From contig NZ_AWQQ01000054.1 of assembly GCF_002607855.1 (NCBI RefSeq), positions 57,414-121,413 of the forward strand: a stretch of 64,000 nt of DNA, written 5' to 3'. Position 1 is the stretch's first letter, and each line of letters begins with the position of its first letter. Shown here piece by piece: positions 10,946 through 20,871 of this stretch. The stretch is from Desulforamulus profundi. GTDB taxonomy: Bacteria; Bacillota_B; Desulfotomaculia; Desulfotomaculales; Desulfotomaculaceae. The position numbers were made by a program, and so were the translations under genes. A model generated the notes under the pieces. The model was not told the DNA's origin and did not search any database. It worked only from the letters and a program-made list of their open reading frames with translations.

Positions 10946-11700
10946 ATGTTTTTAAATAAGGTAACTGTCTGCAGCCTGGTTATTTCCAGTGTTTTATTCT
11001 TTAACAGCACAGCCTTTGCCGGGACCTTTTACACCGTAAAAAAGGGGATAGCCTCTGGGTGATCTCCAGAACCTACGGCACCACAGTGGAAGAACTTAAA
11101 CGAATGAACAAGTTGACAGGTGATAACCTGTCCATTGGCCAACGCTTGCTTATCTCCGGTGCGGCACTGCCTTCAAGGGGTGCAGTTGACAGATCACAAT
11201 CCCATGACTGGTTAGTGGGCCAACCGGATCAGGAACAACCGGGTGCTCAGCAAGACACCCAGCAAGATGCCAATGCGCAAAGGGCTCAACCAAAAACTGT
11301 TGAACTGGTTAACTGGTTTACTGAGGGAAAATCTTTGTTTAAGAGCGGTGAGGTTTTTTCCGTTACCGATTGCAAGACGGGGGTGAACCTCAATTTAAAG
11401 GTCCTGTCTGCCGGCAATCATTGTGACATAGAACCTGCAACCTCAGAGGATACAAAAACCATGAAAGAGTTATTCGGCCAGTGGGCCTGGTCGCCCCGCC
11501 CGGTTGTCATTCATAAAAACGGCAGAAATATTGCCGGTTCCCTTTCCGGTATGCCCCACAGCGTAGATACCACTCCGGACAACGGTGTTACGGGACATTT
11601 TGATCTCTACTTACATAAAAGCCGCCCCCATGGCAGCGGTATCTCCGAGCGCTATGTGCAGCAGCACTATACCGCAATTTCCCAGGCTGCGGCCAAATAA
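10946..11700 (+). CDS. Secreted LysM-domain protein (frameshifted)
   Basis: ATG follows an AAAGGAGA site at 10933-10940. Residues 1-30 form a signal peptide ending at AFA. A LysM peptidoglycan-binding domain follows: YTVKKG, then WVISRTYGTTVEELKRMN and LSIGQRLLI. One G is missing in the G run near 11048; restoring it gives the expected YTVKKGDSLWVIS. A Gln-rich linker leads to a C-terminal domain of about 130 residues (VELVNWFTEGKSLF... GHFDLYLHKSR) that I have not seen named; it carries His residues that could bind a metal. A likely cell-wall or spore-cortex protein. A terminator follows directly. Confidence 0.75.
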
Positions 11701-11707
11701 AGTCTGT

Positions 11708-11740
11708 AAAGCTCCCCAAGAACGGGAGCTTTTATTTTTT
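11708..11740 (+). terminator. Terminator of the LysM gene
   Basis: AAAGCTCCC (11708-11716) pairs with GGGAGCTTT (11724-11732), followed by TATTTTTT. It starts eight bases after the stop codon. Confidence 0.9.
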
Positions 11741-11742
11741 CA

Positions 11743-11891
11743 GTGACCAAAGAACAGATCAAAAACAGGGAATTGCTGGGAAGTGTTATGGTGAGGCACG
11801 GTTTCAAAAGAATCGGCAGCGAGTGGTGGCATTTCGAGAATACGGGCGCAAAAGTTATCCCCTTTTGGATATTCCCTTTGATGCTTTTTAA
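11743..11891 (+). pseudogene. C-terminal remnant of a VanX-type D-Ala-D-Ala dipeptidase
   Basis: The fragment reads NRELLGSVMVRHGFKRIGSEWWHFEN, split here as NRELLGSVMVRHGF and SEWWHFEN. EWWHF is the last zinc-ligand block of peptidase family M15D. With one T restored near 11853 it ends YPLLDIPFDAF, which fits the family C-terminus. The first two-thirds, including the HxxGxAxD zinc motif, is absent, and the fragment begins inside the terminator of the preceding gene. It cannot be active; it is the tail of a lost cell-wall peptidase gene. Confidence 0.6.
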
Positions 11892-11897
11892 TCCGTC

Positions 11898-12763
11898 TTA
11901 CTGCCTGGCCTGTAACCAAACTTTTAAAGTTCCCTCCCCGGTCTCACCCGGGGCAAGACGAAATTTAAGTCTGATGTAACGGGCAAAAAAGCTGCTTACC
12001 ATAATGCGTGACTGTCCCGGCAACAGCTCGATTTCAGGTTCTTCATCCAAAAAAACAACGTTATCGGGGCTGAATTGTAATTGAACCAGTATCTTTTTTT
12101 CTCCAATATTTTTTACAATATAACTGTAAATTGTGTAGTCCCAGATTTCATGTGACTTGCTGAAACCCCATAATTTCTTGACAGTATAGGTTTCTTCTTG
12201 GTTAACTGTACATGGTTTTTGGCACGGGCCCCTGGCAACTGTACTGATCCTTAGTATTGGATGCTGCGACATATTCGGGCTGTCTGAACTATAGAAAAGG
12301 ATAACACCGTTGGTATCCAGCTGCACAGGCACAAGTGCCAACCCCTGGTTTTCCCACTTACCGGAATGCCAAGCCTTTACAAAATCTGTAACATCAATGG
12401 TAAATACCTTTAAACTGTAAATAGGGATTTTTTTAAAGAGTGGGGTATCACAGCCGGTCTGTTTTGATAATTGGTATAACAATCCCGAAAAGGTTCTTTC
12501 AATGCCTGGATACCCATATAATCAGGCGGGTGCCCCAGACAAGGAGGATCATAAAGAGAGATTTTTAATTTAGCCGAGGTAATTTCATCATCACCCGGGA
12601 TCTCAGAAAGGTCAAAAAAAATATATGAAATAAAGCGAGTATAAAACATATATCCCAAGCCCGTTTTTCCCACAGGCAAACAAGGTGAATGACACTGGGG
12701 CCGGCATTTCTTATCACTTATCACAAAGGTGTCTTTCGTTGCCCGTATATTAAAAATGGTCAT
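11898..12763 (-). CDS. DNRLRE-type plus DUF6385-type surface protein (frameshifted)
   Basis: Residues 1-165 look like a DNRLRE beta-sandwich domain, seen in the strands SAKLKISLYDPP and FTIDVTDFVKAW and in WENQGLALVP. About 80 C-terminal residues (VKNIGEKKILVQLQFSPDN... FFARYIRLKFRLAPGETG) resemble the DUF6385 domain that also ends the repeat protein at 19795. The frame changes near 12440 and one missing base repairs it. The chosen start (12763) follows a GAGGTG site. The protein has no signal peptide, which suits mother-cell assembly onto a spore rather than secretion. A CATATACTA -10-like box lies upstream at 12789-12797. Confidence 0.6.
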
Positions 12764-12788
12764 AAGACTGCACCTCATGTCTTTTTTG

Positions 12789-12817
12789 TAGTATATGTCT
12801 TTAATAACACCACCTGT
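12789..12817 (-). promoter_or_regulatory. Sigma-K-like promoter upstream of 12763
   Basis: On the minus strand CATATACTA matches CATANNNTA exactly. An AC lies 18 bases upstream, one base longer than the usual 16-17. Placement about 26 bases before the start codon is suitable. Confidence 0.4.
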
Positions 12818-12895
12818 GACTTATTCTGCCAAAACTGTATTTCGTGTTACGGGCAGGCAACTTCTTCTCCGGCTGTACAGGTATTTCTTTCCTTC

Positions 12896-14436
12896 TTATT
12901 TTGAACCCCATGGAACCAGGTTGGGGCGTGGATCCAGAATGGACTCATATTGTTCTGCGATACCATAATGAGCCCGGGGATCCAGCTTTTTGTAGCGGTA
13001 ATATTTATGCAGCCGGTCCTCCGGTTTCATCCAACCAGGTGTTTCAGTCTCAGAGGGTGGTTTTCACCTTTTAAATGTAAAATATTTATGGGAAGCCTAC
13101 CGCAGTGGAGAGGGGTTTCCCGCCAGCGGTAATCAAACTCTGGAAAATACCTGACCATAAATGGTCGGAAGGTTTTGTGGGCACACCAGTATTGATCTTC
13201 CCGGTAGTGGGTTTCAGTCCACATGTCAAACAGCCGAAAGGCGTACCAGTACAGATCCTTTCGTTTTGCCAGTGCCTTTAACACTTCCGCAGCATTGTCT
13301 TCAAAAACCTCATCGGCATCCAGGATTAAAATCCAATCTGGTTCAGTATCAACAGCCATTTGCCATAGTTTCTTTCTTAGAAAAATTTCATTATTAAAGC
13401 AAGAAGTTTCATTAGAAACCATTGTCAAAGGAATCCCATCTAAAACCTTTTTACAGACCTCTACCGTCTCATCCTCACTGGCATCATCCAGAATCACGGC
13501 GTTATCGATATATCGTTTGGCCTGTTTCAGAACCCTTTCCAAATATCTGCCCGCCTCATTTCTGACTAACATAGCCAGTGTTATTTTACTTCCCGGTTCT
13601 GTTCCTATATTGTTTTTTGTCTTCCCTGTTTTCCTACGTCCTGAACGGATCTTCTTTTTATATACAGCCAGTTCACCAAGCTCCGACTCCCTGTAAATAT
13701 GGAAAGGTGGGTAGTGAGTATCGGCATACAATTCCAGGCCAAGGGCCACCGCCCTGATACAAAAATGCCGGTCCTCCCCCCATAATCCGACGTTATAAAT
13801 CTCTCTGAAGGAAATTCCCATGGACAGGGCCTTCCTGCTGAGCAAGGTGCAGGCCCCCAGACCTCCCACCCTATAGGTACCGGGCTTTGATAGCATATCC
13901 AGAAATTCCTGTGTCCTCTTCTTTACATCTTCCTCACTTAATTCATGACCCCTTGGTGCCTGAAATAACTGGTACTGATCCGCTACCCAAACCTGGGGCA
14001 AGGGTTGTAGGTCAGGCCCCCACTTGGTCCAAAAGACTTCGGAAACAATGTCTTTATTAAGGGAGACTAAATGCTTGATCGTTTTGGGATGAAGATATAA
14101 ATCAGAATCGGCAAGGAATAAATAATCGTAACCTTCTTCATAAGCCATCTCGAGAAATTTATTTTTAAAGGCGGCTACTTTCCAGATCAGTTCCTCGTGC
14201 CAGTAATGTGTTTGCTCATCACAAATATATTTATCAAGGGACTTTACCTTAATAATCCGCACATTATCCTTTTGCCTGGCAAAATTGTCCAACAAAGAAT
14301 GATCGTTATTATCATCAATAAAGACAAAATCCATTTGCAGGCCTGATTTATCCAATTTCTCCAGTGACTCTAGAAATTCTTTCAGGATTACTTTTTTTTG
14401 CTTGACAGGACTTGCCACCATAACTCTTTTTGTCAT
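12896..14436 (-). CDS. Two-domain glycosyltransferase (frameshifted C-terminus)
   Basis: Two glycosyltransferase-like halves. Residues 1-265 contain FLADSDLYLHPKTI, an acceptor-side DxD-like motif in a GT-A fold. Residues 285-470 form a GT2 domain with LAMLVRNEAGRYLERVL, VILDDASEDET and LILDADEVF. The long reading stops after RLKHLVG, but one restored base near 13028 extends it through GWMKPEDRLHKYYRYKK to a TAA at 12896-12898; that tail is common in GT2 enzymes. It is the last gene of the four-gene minus-strand operon. It starts six bases after the repaired end of the previous gene, with AAAGGTGAT as its site. Probably a spore-surface or cell-envelope glycosyltransferase. Confidence 0.75.
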
Positions 14437-14441
14437 TCATA

Positions 14442-15958
14442 TCACCTTTCCACTGAACGAATAAATGCCGGTTTCGGGGTGTCCACCTCCACTGTGGGCA
14501 GCATTCTCTCATAAACATTAAAAGCAAACGAATTACCAGATCTTTCATCTTGTCTAAGGCACAAAAATACCTGCCTTGGTATCCCTTATCGATTATTAAA
14601 GCATAGGCGTGAATTTCCCGACTGGCAACAGAAATGTATTCATGGACCGGCTTCCTGGCGGGTAGAGAGTCGAGTTTCTCGACCAAACTAACCAGTTCCC
14701 CGCTTAATTGCCACAGCAGGAATTCCTGGTCTGGATCTACGGCTAAATGATAAATTTCAAGCAACAATACAATCAGGGCCAATAACGTGCCACCGCCCGA
14801 CAGTAAATCCCGCCAAAGGGAATCTTTATTTTTAAGTGGACAAAACCGTGCCAACCTGTCACAATCTAACAAGAGGTGACCCCTTTGGATTAACCCTATT
14901 AACTGTAGTAACGGATAAAGAAAACGGGTGTTCATTCTAAGTGCCGACAGGTAATTTTCTTCTGCTTTTATGAAATCCCCGGATAAACTGAAAGCATCAC
15001 CTGCCAGGCAGAGAATTTTATATTGAGGGAAAAGTTTGCTGCTTCCGGTTTTAAAGGCATGCACCAGATCCCCAGCGGCTTCTGCATATTGTTTAAGGGT
15101 TAGAAATGTCATTCCCCTGATCAATAACAAATCCCCTTGTTCGGGCAGCATCGACAGCGAGTTATTGAGAAAATCAAGAAGTCTTTGCAAATTCTCCAAT
15201 CCCCATAGACCGATGGCTGTATGCACAAGAACATCCTCAAAATACCCCTCTGATCCCTTCATTTGGGACAGTGCCCATTCCAGACAGCGAACCCCCTCGG
15301 CAACTTGCCCCCTTTGGAAATGTTCAAGGGCCAGGGAATATAAAAGAAACGGGTCCCCAGGGTTCTTTGCCAGTTCTCTGTATATTATGGAAGTGTTTCG
15401 GCTGAATTTATCTTTTTCAGCCAGCTCTGCGTCTAAATAACCGTAATGATGAATCACAACAGGTGCGCTTACCAGCCCCTTACCCCCGGTTGCTTTTAAA
15501 ATCGAAGGCGCCACCTGCTCGTGAATAGCACCGGTAAAACGATAGGAAGGCTTATTCCGGAACAGCCTTACCACTTTATCTGTGGTAAACTCCTGGCCGT
15601 TGCCAAGAAAATTGATAATCGTTAAAAAATAGCCTTCAACCTCTGCATCATTTAGTAATTGATGAAACTCTTCCGTGCTTCCGGGCGCCAGAACCTCATC
15701 GGCGTCAAGAACCAGAATCCAATCGCCCGCTGCTTGCTCCAGACCAAAATTTCTGGCCTGGGCAAAGTCACCGGTCCATGCGATATGAAAGACCCTGGCA
15801 CCTGCTTTTTGGGCAAGAAGAACCGTATCATCTGAAGACCCCGTATCCACCACAACGACTTCGTGGACCAAATGTTTAACACTCTCAATACAGGACAAAA
15901 TGCAGTGCTGTTCATTTTTTGCAATCAAGCACAGGCTTACTTTCATTCCTTCACTCAT
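14442..15958 (-). CDS. GT2 glycosyltransferase with TPR repeats (frameshifted C-terminus)
   Basis: The N-terminal GT2 domain of about 230 residues has SLCLIAKNE, VVVDTGSSDDT, the metal-binding VLDADEV (DAD about 85-87), VRLFRNKPSYRF and GAIHEQVAPS. TPR-like helical pairs follow (PFLLYSLALEHFQRG). This is the SunS/SgtA-like layout used by enzymes that glycosylate peptides and spore-surface proteins. Near 14550 one missing base moves the frame; repaired, it ends PTVEVDTPKPAFIRSVER at 14442, just before the next gene. The ATG at 15958 overlaps the upstream stop (ATGA), indicating coupled translation. The sugar and acceptor cannot be read from sequence. Confidence 0.8.
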
Positions 15959-17709
15959 ACGCCGACTCCACCGGTCTGGAATTTGTAATCGAACAACTCC
16001 CGTACAGCATTCATTTTGTCTTGATAAAACTGTTCCAATTTTTGAATCCCTTTTGGAGACGTAATTAATAAGGTTTCCAAATGTGAAATTAGCCGTTCCA
16101 GATTTTTGCATGCATCACCGGGCCGATCCGGTAGATAGTGATAGCACAAATCAAGCAGGTGCAGAGAGCATTGTACGAGCTCTTCCTCGTTCCCCTGCAT
16201 ACCTTGAATTGCCATGCCGCCTTGTTGCATGAAACGACACAAACCCAACAGTACCCTGGAAGTGGGCCTTAATTGTTTGTTTTTCCACATGGTCAGGGCC
16301 AGGTTCCGGCACTCCTTTAGACAACCCGTTAACAGGAGTGCCACGGACCTGTGGGTTACCGCCATGTTTGAGAATTGACTGTCTCCGGGGATACGATCTA
16401 AACAAATTAACCCCTCCTGGAAATTTTCGGAATAAATACGGTAGCGCCCCAGGTGAAATAAAATCTCTTCTGTCATATGCCGGCTGACTTCCGAGCCTTC
16501 CAAACACTTTTTTGCTAAACCAGGATAGCCGTAACTAAAAAATAACTCTGCAATACTTAGAGCAATGGGAGTATGGTTTAAATAACCTTTCTCATTAAAA
16601 TAATCAAAGGTAAAACGGGGCCCATGATGGGTCAGCATTAATAAAAACAAACTGGTGGCCGGGTAATAGTAGCTTTTATTTACATGTAAGGCCTGCTCAT
16701 AACAGGTCTGTGCGACGTCCGGCCGGCCCATGTTTTGGCAACAATATCCCATGTGATAGTAAGCAAGAAAGCTGCCTGCCCCCTGCATATGCGTGTATAA
16801 GACCGGAGGGACGCCACATTTGACAGCCTCTTCAAACCATTTGACAGCCAGTTTGTACTCTGCTTTCTCTTCCAGAGCAATCCCAGTCAGGTAATAGATA
16901 TCCGTGTACTGGGGATACCGGAGGGCTGCCTCCTGCCCCAGACATATGGTATCATCAAACTTTTCCAGGGCATTGAGACAGGTAAGAAGGTACCGCAGGG
17001 CCGGCATGCGGAAATGCAAATGGTTATCGGTGATATTCCGGTAGGCACTTTCCAGGAACGGCAGGGCTTGAGCTGGTTTACCCAGACCAAGCCATTCAAT
17101 CCCCAGGTAATATTGAAGAAAAAAGTTCTGCGGCTCTGCGGCGCATGCTTCCTTTAATGCGGTTAAATTGCGGCCTCTTTTGCGATTCCGCTCCTTCGGG
17201 GAGACTGCCTGGTGCTTTATAATGATGTCTTGGGTAAATCCAACGGCCTCATTTTTATGAATAATAACCTGCTCGTGTATACGGCCTGCGAAGTAATAAT
17301 CCTTTGTATTTTTAAACAACCGCAGGACCAGAAAGCGATTATATTCTCCGGTTGATTCGTTAATAGGATAATCAAGGGGCAGCAGATACGCTTCAATTTG
17401 GTCATCCTTTATAACCGTCTTCTTTAACTGGCCCGGTTCACAAAACAACCTCTCATCCGCATCAAGGTATAAAATCCACTGCCCGCCGGACCTGGCGATG
17501 GCATAGTTACGGGCCGCGCTGAAATCTCCCTGCCAGGGGTAAGTATATATTTTGTCGGTATACCTGCCCGCAATCTCCAGGGTGTTGTCGGTGGAACCTG
17601 TATCCACAATGACAATTTCATCCACCTGGTCTTTAACACTTTCCAGGCAGTCGCCGAGGTTGCCCGCCTCGTTCTTTACAATCATAGCCAGAGTAACGGT
17701 ATTGTTCAT
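15955..17709 (-). CDS. GT2 glycosyltransferase with TPR repeats (584 aa)
   Basis: Intact. The GT2 domain has TLAMIVKNEAGNLGDCLESV, IVDTGSTDNT, YLDADER (DAD 83-85), LRLFKNTKDYYFAGRIHEQV and a KHQAV segment. The remaining roughly 350 residues are TPR-like (FLQYYLGIEWLGLGKPAQAL; YTDIYYLTGIALEEK; AYYHMGYCCQNMGRPDVAQ). It is coupled to the upstream gene by an ATGA overlap at 17706-17709, with GGAGGTCCA as its site, and to the downstream gene in the same way. Its paralogues share only the catalytic half closely; the TPR halves differ, which could mean different acceptor proteins. Confidence 0.85.
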   Translation of the reverse strand: MNNTVTLAMIVKNEAGNLGDCLESVKDQVDEIVIVDTGSTDNTLEIAGRYTDKIYTYPWQGDFSAARNYAIARSGGQWILYLDADERLFCEPGQLKKTVIKDDQIEAYLLPLDYPINESTGEYNRFLVLRLFKNTKDYYFAGRIHEQVIIHKNEAVGFTQDIIIKHQAVSPKERNRKRGRNLTALKEACAAEPQNFFLQYYLGIEWLGLGKPAQALPFLESAYRNITDNHLHFRMPALRYLLTCLNALEKFDDTICLGQEAALRYPQYTDIYYLTGIALEEKAEYKLAVKWFEEAVKCGVPPVLYTHMQGAGSFLAYYHMGYCCQNMGRPDVAQTCYEQALHVNKSYYYPATSLFLLMLTHHGPRFTFDYFNEKGYLNHTPIALSIAELFFSYGYPGLAKKCLEGSEVSRHMTEEILFHLGRYRIYSENFQEGLICLDRIPGDSQFSNMAVTHRSVALLLTGCLKECRNLALTMWKNKQLRPTSRVLLGLCRFMQQGGMAIQGMQGNEEELVQCSLHLLDLCYHYLPDRPGDACKNLERLISHLETLLITSPKGIQKLEQFYQDKMNAVRELFDYKFQTGGVGV

Positions 17710-19670
17710 TCCAGATGGACCTCCTCTGTGATTTCGCCGTTCCGTTGATCCCCATCTGCTAATTCTTTCCCAAGCCTTTCGCGCCAGTTCTCATAAAGTT
17801 CTATTTGTTTAAGATAGTATCTTGGTTGGTGGGGGTCCAATTCTATGGCATGGCGGTAGTGAAGGTCAGCTGCCGCCGGATTCCCCAATTCCCGGTAGGC
17901 CTCTGCCAAAAGAAAATGGGCCTCCCCGCTGCGGCTAACGGTCAGATATTCTTCTAATAACTCCACGCTTTTTTCCCGGCATCCGGCTTCATGGTAAAGC
18001 AAGATAACATCCCACTTACGCTCTGCCAGGCAATCAGGGTTTACCCGGTTTAACAGTTCGTTTACTTTCTCAGGTTCCCCTAGATTAAGCAATCTTTTAA
18101 TCAGATCCAGCAGAAGAGCCATCCCTTCTTCCCCCAGATACATTTTCCGAACGGTCTTCCGTTTCTCCTGGATCTTCATAAGAAGTTTTAACACATTATC
18201 CGTCTCCTCTGATAAGCCCATTGCACGCATTTCTTCTATAATGGAAAGAACCTTTTTCCTTTTCCCTTGAACCCAAAAACAAAATAACTCATTTAATTTT
18301 GCCAGCGGGTAAAGATAACTGTCCGGGCTATAGCCGCTTAATATCCTGAGGGCTTCCAAAAACCGCCTCTCCTGAATCAGGCAAAATGCTTTCCGGTATA
18401 AGATTTCAGCTGTCCCATTGCCGGTCTGAATCGCTTCCTCCAGAAAATCCAAGGCCAACCGGTAGGCCCCCTCTTGGAAGAAGATGTTGGCCAGCACCAG
18501 TTTGGCCTGGGGTATACTAAGATCCAATACTTTTTCCAGGCACTCCCTGGTATATTCAGGATTTGACCGGGGGTTTAAAATTTTAATAATCTTTTCCAGG
18601 GCAGGTTGGAAATTTGGATTATCCCGTAAACTTTTAAGGTAATAGTCTAAAGCTTCTTCATCATTTAAAAACGTTTCAGCAATATCACCTAAAAAATAGA
18701 AGGCACGGAAACCCCTGACTCCTCCGAAGGATGCATATTGAGGCGGTTGTTCCGGTAAGGAAACAGCATGCAGGAAAAGGTCTCTTGCCTTCATGTATTG
18801 CTTTAGAGCAAGAAGGCAAAGGCCCCCGTAATAATAGAGATCTGCATAATCGGGAAAGACCCGCAGCCCCTGTGCAATGGTATCGAGGGCCTTTTCCGGC
18901 TGCCCCGCAGAATGGTAGGCAAGGACGATATATCGTAATAATTTAGGGAAATAAATAGTTTGGGGATCCGTATGATTGGCCGTTTCAACGAAAACCTGCG
19001 TTGCCTCTGCATACTTTTCAAGACGAAACAGCTCAACACCATAGTGATACCGCAGCAGGTAATTTCCGGGTTGACTTTCCAGCTCTTTTTCAATGATTTT
19101 CAGGTTTCTGTTCTTTTTGTCCTTTTGATCTATTTGACTATCTAAGTAACCATAGTGCATAATCACGATCTCATTGGCCATTCCGTAGGAGGCCTGTTTA
19201 TTTTTCTCCAGAATGACATCTGCAATTTGTTCATGGATAGCGCCACGAAACCTGTATTCAGGCCTGTTTCTGAAAAGACGAAAAACCACATCCGGACAGG
19301 TTTCCGCCCAGCCGTCAGCTCCAATATAATTAATAATTTTGATAAAGTAGCCTTCCACATTCTTTTCGGCGGTGTACCTGGCCAGAACATCCCTGCTCTC
19401 ACGGGCCAGTTCCTCATCGGCATCCAAAAAGAAAATCCACTCCCCCGTCGCCCGCTGGATCGATGCATTCCGGGCATCACTAAAATTTTCATTCCAGTCA
19501 TAGGAGTAGACCTTCGCTCCCATTTCCCGTGCGATTTCGGGTGTAGCATCAGTGGAACCGGTGTCAACCACAATGATTTCGTCAACCACACCGGCTACAC
19601 TTTGCAGGCACCTGCGTATATTCCCTTCCTCGTTTTTGACAATCATACATAAACTAATCCGGTTGCCCAT
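17706..19670 (-). CDS. GT2 glycosyltransferase with TPR repeats (654 aa)
   Basis: First gene of the four-gene minus-strand operon. The GT2 domain has SLCMIVKNEEGNIRRCL, VVDTGSTDAT, FFLDADEEL (DAD 83-85), VFRLFRNRPEYRFRGAIHEQ. It is followed by eight or more TPR-like units, for example YLLRYHYGVELFRLEKYAEA and AHFLLAEAYRELGNPAAADL. The ATG follows AAGGAGAT. The divergent neighbour starting at 19795 is a Thr/Ser-rich repeat protein, a plausible acceptor. On the minus strand upstream there is an exact CATAATTTA (19700-19708) that resembles a sigma-K -10, but no AC box lies at the correct distance. Confidence 0.85.
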   Translation of the reverse strand: MGNRISLCMIVKNEEGNIRRCLQSVAGVVDEIIVVDTGSTDATPEIAREMGAKVYSYDWNENFSDARNASIQRATGEWIFFLDADEELARESRDVLARYTAEKNVEGYFIKIINYIGADGWAETCPDVVFRLFRNRPEYRFRGAIHEQIADVILEKNKQASYGMANEIVIMHYGYLDSQIDQKDKKNRNLKIIEKELESQPGNYLLRYHYGVELFRLEKYAEATQVFVETANHTDPQTIYFPKLLRYIVLAYHSAGQPEKALDTIAQGLRVFPDYADLYYYGGLCLLALKQYMKARDLFLHAVSLPEQPPQYASFGGVRGFRAFYFLGDIAETFLNDEEALDYYLKSLRDNPNFQPALEKIIKILNPRSNPEYTRECLEKVLDLSIPQAKLVLANIFFQEGAYRLALDFLEEAIQTGNGTAEILYRKAFCLIQERRFLEALRILSGYSPDSYLYPLAKLNELFCFWVQGKRKKVLSIIEEMRAMGLSEETDNVLKLLMKIQEKRKTVRKMYLGEEGMALLLDLIKRLLNLGEPEKVNELLNRVNPDCLAERKWDVILLYHEAGCREKSVELLEEYLTVSRSGEAHFLLAEAYRELGNPAAADLHYRHAIELDPHQPRYYLKQIELYENWRERLGKELADGDQRNGEITEEVHLE

Positions 19671-19794
19671 AGGTGATCTCCTTGTAACATTTTTTATTAT
19701 AAATTATGCATTAAAGTTGTAACTTTCCACACTTACTGAAAATATTCTATATAAAGGCATATATTGCTAATAAATTACACGGGAGGTTAATCTT

Positions 19795-20691
19795 ATGCCT
19801 AACTTCAAAATTTTCCAAGACAATCCAGATTACGCGAGGATCAAAATCTATGGAAGTAACAACGTTGCTTTCAACACAGACACCTCCGGTAACCTGGCCA
19901 TTACTTCAACCGGTCTTGCCATTACTGCTCCTACCAACGGTCTGACAGTGACGGCTCCTGCCAGCGGTTTGGCAATCACCCCACCCACCGGCGGATTATC
20001 TATTACTCCGCCAACGAACGGTTTGACCATTACGTCAACCGGTCTGTCAGTCACCGCACCGGCCAACGGGCTGACGGTGACGGCACCAGCCAGTGGTTTA
20101 TCCATCACCCCACCCACCGGCGGGTTATCCATTACGCCGCCAACCAACGGGTTAACTATCACTTCAACTGGTCTGTCCATTACTGCACCGGCCAACGGGC
20201 TGACAGTGACGGCTCCGGCCAGTGGTTTATCCATCACCCCACCCACCGGCGGGTTAACCATTACTTCAACCGGCCTGTCCATCACTGCACCGGCCGGCGG
20301 TTTATCCATTACACCACCCACCAACGGATTACTGGTTACAGGTACGCTGGCCAGCACACTGGCAACCACAGATGTATCCGCCACAAGGGCAAGCGTTACC
20401 AATACAGCTGGTTCACCCGACACAACCTACACTGTCCTGGGTGTTGCAACCTGGACCTTTGGTGTGGTTAACAACTCCCTGGATGCCAACGCACAGGCAC
20501 TGGTTAGGCTGCAACTGAGCCCGGACGGCACCACCTGGGTGGACGAAGTCAGCAACACTACCATAAACCAGAATTCTATGGCAACCTTTGTCGCTACCAC
20601 ATTCCTGAAGTACGCCCGGTTATACTATGCCGCTGTTAACGCCGCCAGTGCCGTGACGTTAAATATCTTCTTCCAAGGTCAAACCTCTTAA
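19795..20691 (+). CDS. Thr/Ser-rich nonapeptide-repeat protein with DUF6385-type C-terminus
   Basis: Three parts. Residues 1-33 (MPNFKIFQDNPDYARIKIYG) form a short head. Residues 34-185 contain about 17 units of the type GLxITAPxN, GLxITPPTG or GLTITST, with alternating hydrophobic residues as in a beta-solenoid shaft. Residues 186-298 are a beta-rich DUF6385-like domain (TYTVLGVATWTFGVVNNSL; ARLYYAAVNAASAVTLNIFF). There is no signal peptide and no Cys. GGGAGGTTAATCTT precedes the ATG. A role as a spore-surface fibre is inferred from the architecture and from four glycosyltransferases transcribed away from it; the Thr and Ser density suits O-glycosylation. Confidence 0.7.
   Translation: MPNFKIFQDNPDYARIKIYGSNNVAFNTDTSGNLAITSTGLAITAPTNGLTVTAPASGLAITPPTGGLSITPPTNGLTITSTGLSVTAPANGLTVTAPASGLSITPPTGGLSITPPTNGLTITSTGLSITAPANGLTVTAPASGLSITPPTGGLTITSTGLSITAPAGGLSITPPTNGLLVTGTLASTLATTDVSATRASVTNTAGSPDTTYTVLGVATWTFGVVNNSLDANAQALVRLQLSPDGTTWVDEVSNTTINQNSMATFVATTFLKYARLYYAAVNAASAVTLNIFFQGQTS
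19894..20340 (+). repeat. In-frame tandem repeat, 9-codon units in a 129-bp super-repeat
   Basis: The order GLTITST / GLSITAPAN / GLTVTAPAS / GLSITPPTG / GLSITPPTN makes a 43-residue block that recurs about twice in full and once shortened. Synonymous sites differ between copies, so the array is not a very recent expansion. Confidence 0.85.
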
Positions 20692-20736
20692 TAATTAAAT
20701 AGCAACGGGGTGACTGGTGTTAAATACACTAGGGTA

Positions 20737-20788
20737 AGGGATAGACCTTATAGTATTCTAAGAAAGGGTTTATCCCTATTTTATTCTT
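20737..20788 (+). terminator. Possible weak terminator of the repeat-protein gene
   Basis: AGGGATA pairs with TATCCCT across about 27 bases and is followed by ATTTTATTCTT. The long loop makes this a weak call. Confidence 0.4.
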
Positions 20789-20871
20789 AAAATACTAGTT
20801 AAATGTATTATGTTAATATAGTACTGGTAGTATAATATAGAAAATATTGTTTCTGATGGTGGTGCATCTCA

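Noticed and set aside
12844..13074. Plus-strand frame that appeared to fill a gap
   Set aside because: The gap is the C-terminus of the minus-strand glycosyltransferase once one base is restored.
19894..20340. Tandem repeat array that could be taken for CRISPR
   Set aside because: The period is 27 or 129 bases, there are no unique spacers, and the whole array is one open reading frame of GLxIT units.
19848..20423. Minus-strand open frame opposite the nonapeptide repeats
   Set aside because: Antisense shadow of the repeat array with no start signals.
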